DNA of 64,000 nucleotides from CAMDMI01 sp044379485. Its GTDB lineage: Bacteria > Bacteroidota > Bacteroidia > Cytophagales > Flexibacteraceae. Where the stretch lies: contig JBIPOE010000008.1 of the NCBI GenBank assembly GCA_044379485.1, forward strand, positions 1 through 64,000, in the 5' to 3' direction. How positions within the stretch are numbered: position 1 is the first letter of the stretch; each line of letters opens with the position of its first letter. Made by a program: the position numbers and the translations under genes. The notes beneath the pieces were generated by a model. The model worked only from the letters and a program-made list of their open reading frames with translations. It made no database searches and was not told where the DNA came from. Shown piece after piece: positions 61,660-64,000 of this stretch.

Positions 61660-63306
61660 ATGGCAAATAATCCGTTTAGCGTAGAAGGGCAACTGGTTGA
61701 TATTCATTTAAAAAGAATTTATCCTGCAAAAATTTTCATAGAAAATGGGGTAATTAGCAAAATTGAGGAATTGGATACCGCAGGTGAAAAATTCATAATG
61801 CCTGGATTTGTAGATGCCCATGTGCACATTGAAAGCTCCATGTTGGCACCTTCTGAATTCGCACCTTTGGCCCTAACTCATGGAACCCTTGCCACTGTTT
61901 CTGATCCACATGAAATAGCAAATGTACTTGGGATAGAAGGTGTTAGATGGATGGCGGAAAATGGAAAATCAGCCCCACTCCATTTTCATTTTGGAGCACC
62001 TTCCTGTGTGCCAGCTACTATTTTTGAAACTGCCGGAGATGAAATTGATATTGAGGGTATTAAAACACTATTTGAGGAAAAGACCTGCCACTATCTGGCT
62101 GAAATGATGAATTGGCCAGGAGTAATCTTCGATGATGCTTTGGTAAAGGCAAAAATATCCGTAACCAAATCACTTGGGCTTCCTGTTGATGGACATGCAC
62201 CTGGGCTTAGTGGAGAGCAGGCACAAAAGTATTTTGCTGCGGGTATTGAAACTGATCATGAGTGTGTTACTTCAGAAGAAAGCCTCGAAAAAGCAGCCTT
62301 GGGTGTAAAAATTCTCATCAGAGAAGGCAGTGCCGCCAGAAATTTCGAAGCTTTGATTGAAACGATTCAATATTTTCCTGATCAGGTTATGTTTTGTTCA
62401 GATGACAAACATCCGGACGATTTGCTTTTGGGTCATATCAATCAGCTTGTTGCCAGGGCTTTGGCAAAGGGTTATGATTTTTTTGATGTGGTCCGTGCGG
62501 CAACCATAAATCCTGTTTCACACTATAATTTACCGATTGGCTTGCTTAAAGAAGGCGATTCTGCTGATTTTATTTTGGTGGATTCCATTGATAAAATGGA
62601 TGTGCTCCAAACCTGGAGAAAAGGAGAAGTGGTGTTTGAAAAAGGTGTTTCAAATTGGAAACCAGGTAATATTGAAAGTAGGCCAAATCAATTTGAGGCA
62701 CATTATCCGGAAGAAACTGCCTACCAGATCAAATCAGAAAAGTCTGATTTTTCGGAGGTTCGGGTAATAAATGCTATTGAAGGTCAACTGATTACTAAAG
62801 AAAAACTCGAAACATTGCTTGTGTCAAACGGAATAATTCAGCCCGATCAAAACAAAGACATTCTTACGCTAACTGTTGTAAACCGTTATAAAAAAGTAAA
62901 TCCAGCGAATGCATTTATTTCTGGTTTTGGCTTGAAAAATGCTGCCATTGCGAGTTCAGTTGCCCATGATTCACACAATGTGGTAGCGGTTGGAACGGAG
63001 CCAAAATGGATAAAAATGGCGGTAGATTCTGTTATGAATTCAGGTGGAGGAATCTCCATTGCAAGTGCATCAGGAGTTGAAGTTTTACCGCTTCCGATCG
63101 CAGGTCTGATGTCTGACAAAGATGGAAAATGGGTTGCCAATCAATATGAAAAGCTTACCAAACTCGCTCAGGATCAAGGCTCTACTCCAAAAGCTGCCTT
63201 TATGCTTTTGTCCTTTATGGCATTACTGGTAATTCCAGAACTAAAACTGAGTGATCTTGGCTTGTTTGATGGCCTTAAGTTTGGTTTTGTTGAAGTTGAG
63301 AAATAG
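61660..63306 (+). CDS. ade: Adenine deaminase
   Basis: Hydrolyses adenine to hypoxanthine and ammonia for purine salvage. The amidohydrolase metal site DAHVHIESSM is at about residue 52. Later landmarks are the GHAPGLSG (about 186), FCSDDKHPDDLL metal ligands and the C-terminal adenine-deaminase domain (about 380-545, including GFGLKNAAIASSVAHDSHNVVAVG). At 548 residues it is family length. It is a single gene, convergent with rpsT. Confidence 0.95.
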   Translation: MANNPFSVEGQLVDIHLKRIYPAKIFIENGVISKIEELDTAGEKFIMPGFVDAHVHIESSMLAPSEFAPLALTHGTLATVSDPHEIANVLGIEGVRWMAENGKSAPLHFHFGAPSCVPATIFETAGDEIDIEGIKTLFEEKTCHYLAEMMNWPGVIFDDALVKAKISVTKSLGLPVDGHAPGLSGEQAQKYFAAGIETDHECVTSEESLEKAALGVKILIREGSAARNFEALIETIQYFPDQVMFCSDDKHPDDLLLGHINQLVARALAKGYDFFDVVRAATINPVSHYNLPIGLLKEGDSADFILVDSIDKMDVLQTWRKGEVVFEKGVSNWKPGNIESRPNQFEAHYPEETAYQIKSEKSDFSEVRVINAIEGQLITKEKLETLLVSNGIIQPDQNKDILTLTVVNRYKKVNPANAFISGFGLKNAAIASSVAHDSHNVVAVGTEPKWIKMAVDSVMNSGGGISIASASGVEVLPLPIAGLMSDKDGKWVANQYEKLTKLAQDQGSTPKAAFMLLSFMALLVIPELKLSDLGLFDGLKFGFVEVEK

Positions 63307-63447
63307 TTTTTTAGAATTGATTCAACTTATTATTGATTGTTGGAATTGGCATAACCTTTTCTAAAATGGGTTTTGCAGAATGGTTTAAAGTCCTGAAACC
63401 TGGAGATTATTTACGCTTGAAATAATACTACAAAAAAGTACAGACAT

Positions 63448-63481
63448 GAAAAAAGTCCCGCTTTTGGCAGGACTTTTCTTC
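63448..63481. terminator. Bidirectional terminator between ade and rpsT
   Basis: AAAAGTCCCGC-TTTTG-GCAGGACTTTT, with one C-A mismatch, has an A-run on the left and TTTTCTT on the right. It is suited to stop both ade and rpsT. Confidence 0.85.
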
Positions 63482-63496
63482 AACAATTCTATATAA

Positions 63497-63754
63497 TTAA
63501 GCTGCTAAGTGATTCACTAATTTAGATAATCGTGATTTGTGGTTTGCGGCTTTATTTCGGTGTATGATATTTCTCTTTGCTAGTTTATCAAATAGAGAAG
63601 ATACTTTTTTCAAAAGCTCAACAGCCTCAGCTTTAGTATGAGTTTTTCGTAGTCTCTTTTCGAAAGTACGAGCAGTAGTTAGCTGGTATTTGTTACGAAG
63701 TCTTTTAACTTTGTCAGCTCTGATTTTCTTAAGGGCGGATCTATGATTTGCCAT
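63497..63754 (-). CDS. rpsT: 30S ribosomal protein S20
   Basis: An 85-residue basic helical protein that binds 16S rRNA: MANHRSALKKIRADKVKRLRN is the classical S20 start, and the C-terminus RNIIHRNKAANHKSRLSKLVNHL fits the family. tRNA-Ser lies 27 bases upstream on the same strand, so the two may be cotranscribed. Confidence 0.98.
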   Translation of the reverse strand: MANHRSALKKIRADKVKRLRNKYQLTTARTFEKRLRKTHTKAEAVELLKKVSSLFDKLAKRNIIHRNKAANHKSRLSKLVNHLAA

Positions 63755-63780
63755 TGATATTTTGTTCTTTATAAAATCTG

Positions 63781-63865
63781 CAGAGAGAGAGGGATTCGAA
63801 CCCCCGGACCTTTAACAGTCAACGGTTTTCAAGACCGCCGCAATCGACCACTCTGCCATCTCTCT
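63781..63865 (-). tRNA. tRNA-Ser (TGA)
   Basis: Minus-strand class II cloverleaf with a long variable arm. The acceptor AGAGAGA pairs with TCTCTCT and the discriminator is G73. The anticodon stem GCGGT/ACCGT holds loop CTTGAAA (anticodon TGA), and the T arm is GGGGG-TTCGAAT-CCCTC. A 3' CCA is not encoded. Confidence 0.95.
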
Positions 63866-63926
63866 TTATTCGGGGTGCAAAAGTAAACTATCATTTTTTT
63901 ACTGCCAAATGTTATGCAACAGTTTT

Positions 63927-64000
63927 TTAAAAAAAGTTTTCAATTGCAGCTTTTATGTAGTCCGGAAATGAAACCACCTTCTTTGTTTCAGCCGACACAA
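63927..64000 (-). CDS. C-terminal end of a probable acyl-CoA thioesterase (gene continues past window)
   Basis: The minus strand is open from the right edge and ends VSAETKKVVSFPDYIKAAIENF(F) with TAA at 63929-63927. The pattern C/V-x-A-E-T-K-K-V/P-V-S-x-P is that of the last strand and helix of 4HBT/hot-dog thioesterases of the YbgC type. Only 24 residues are visible, so the family call is tentative. Confidence 0.5.
   Translation of the reverse strand, partial: VSAETKKVVSFPDYIKAAIENFF

Overview
The window is a piece of a Bacteroidota chromosome, most like the Cytophagia/Chitinophagia/Saprospiria side of the phylum (inferred from gene content, not from a search). The reasons are: secreted proteins ending in type IX secretion (T9SS, Por) sorting domains, a large type III glutamine synthetase, a TonB-dependent receptor with a carboxypeptidase-like N-terminal domain, a LytS/LytTR regulator pair, a DUF6377 membrane regulator, TAxxTTTG-type -7 boxes, AT-rich DNA and few Shine-Dalgarno sequences.

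Layout. 1-8.4 kb: end of a DUF4397/T9SS surface protein, type III glutamine synthetase, then a leftward block with rluD-queE, a DUF433/DUF5615 toxin-antitoxin pair, gcvH, tRNA-His and glnS. 8.6-17.9 kb: a WG-repeat protein, tatC, a FIST sensor plus SpoIIE phosphatase operon, a DUF4153 membrane protein, a Bat-like VWA protein and a DUF423 protein. 17.9-18.7 kb: a decayed REP-associated transposase (RAYT) bracketed by inverted double hairpins. 18.7-27 kb: GT2 glycosyltransferase, a CarD/SH3-like conserved protein, rpoN, a PAP2-like membrane protein, metF, a T9SS protein and an NFACT (RqcH-like) protein. 27-36 kb: DUF6377 regulator with a structured leader and terminator, hflX, an ABC exporter, a MacB-like permease, a GNAT enzyme, a tandem-hairpin array and a LytTR two-component system. 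36-37.5 kb: vapBC (vapC broken by a stop codon) next to a divergent MazF/PemK pair. 37.5-47.2 kb: TonB-dependent receptor, FabH, TonB-domain protein, outer-membrane barrel, Spy-like lipoprotein, delta-60 repeat T9SS protein and a retropepsin-like protein.

47.2-49.3 kb is the most accessory-looking part. A DUF1016 (YhcG-type) nuclease gene lies between two direct copies of a 132-bp element with terminal inverted repeats; one copy abuts a truncated gene. A GC-rich hairpin and other palindromes lie nearby. 49.4-64 kb returns to core functions: valS, an AAA ATPase behind a palindromic operator-like site, fabI, prfC, clpS, a sodium:solute symporter, a second retropepsin-like protein, two secreted proteins, adenine deaminase, rpsT, tRNA-Ser and the end of a probable thioesterase.

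Most of the window is housekeeping (translation, tRNA modification, fatty acid synthesis, one-carbon metabolism, nitrogen assimilation). The unusual material is small: non-autonomous repeats, hairpin arrays, decayed genes, toxin-antitoxin modules and one probable leader RNA or small RNA. I found no CRISPR array, prophage or complete insertion sequence.
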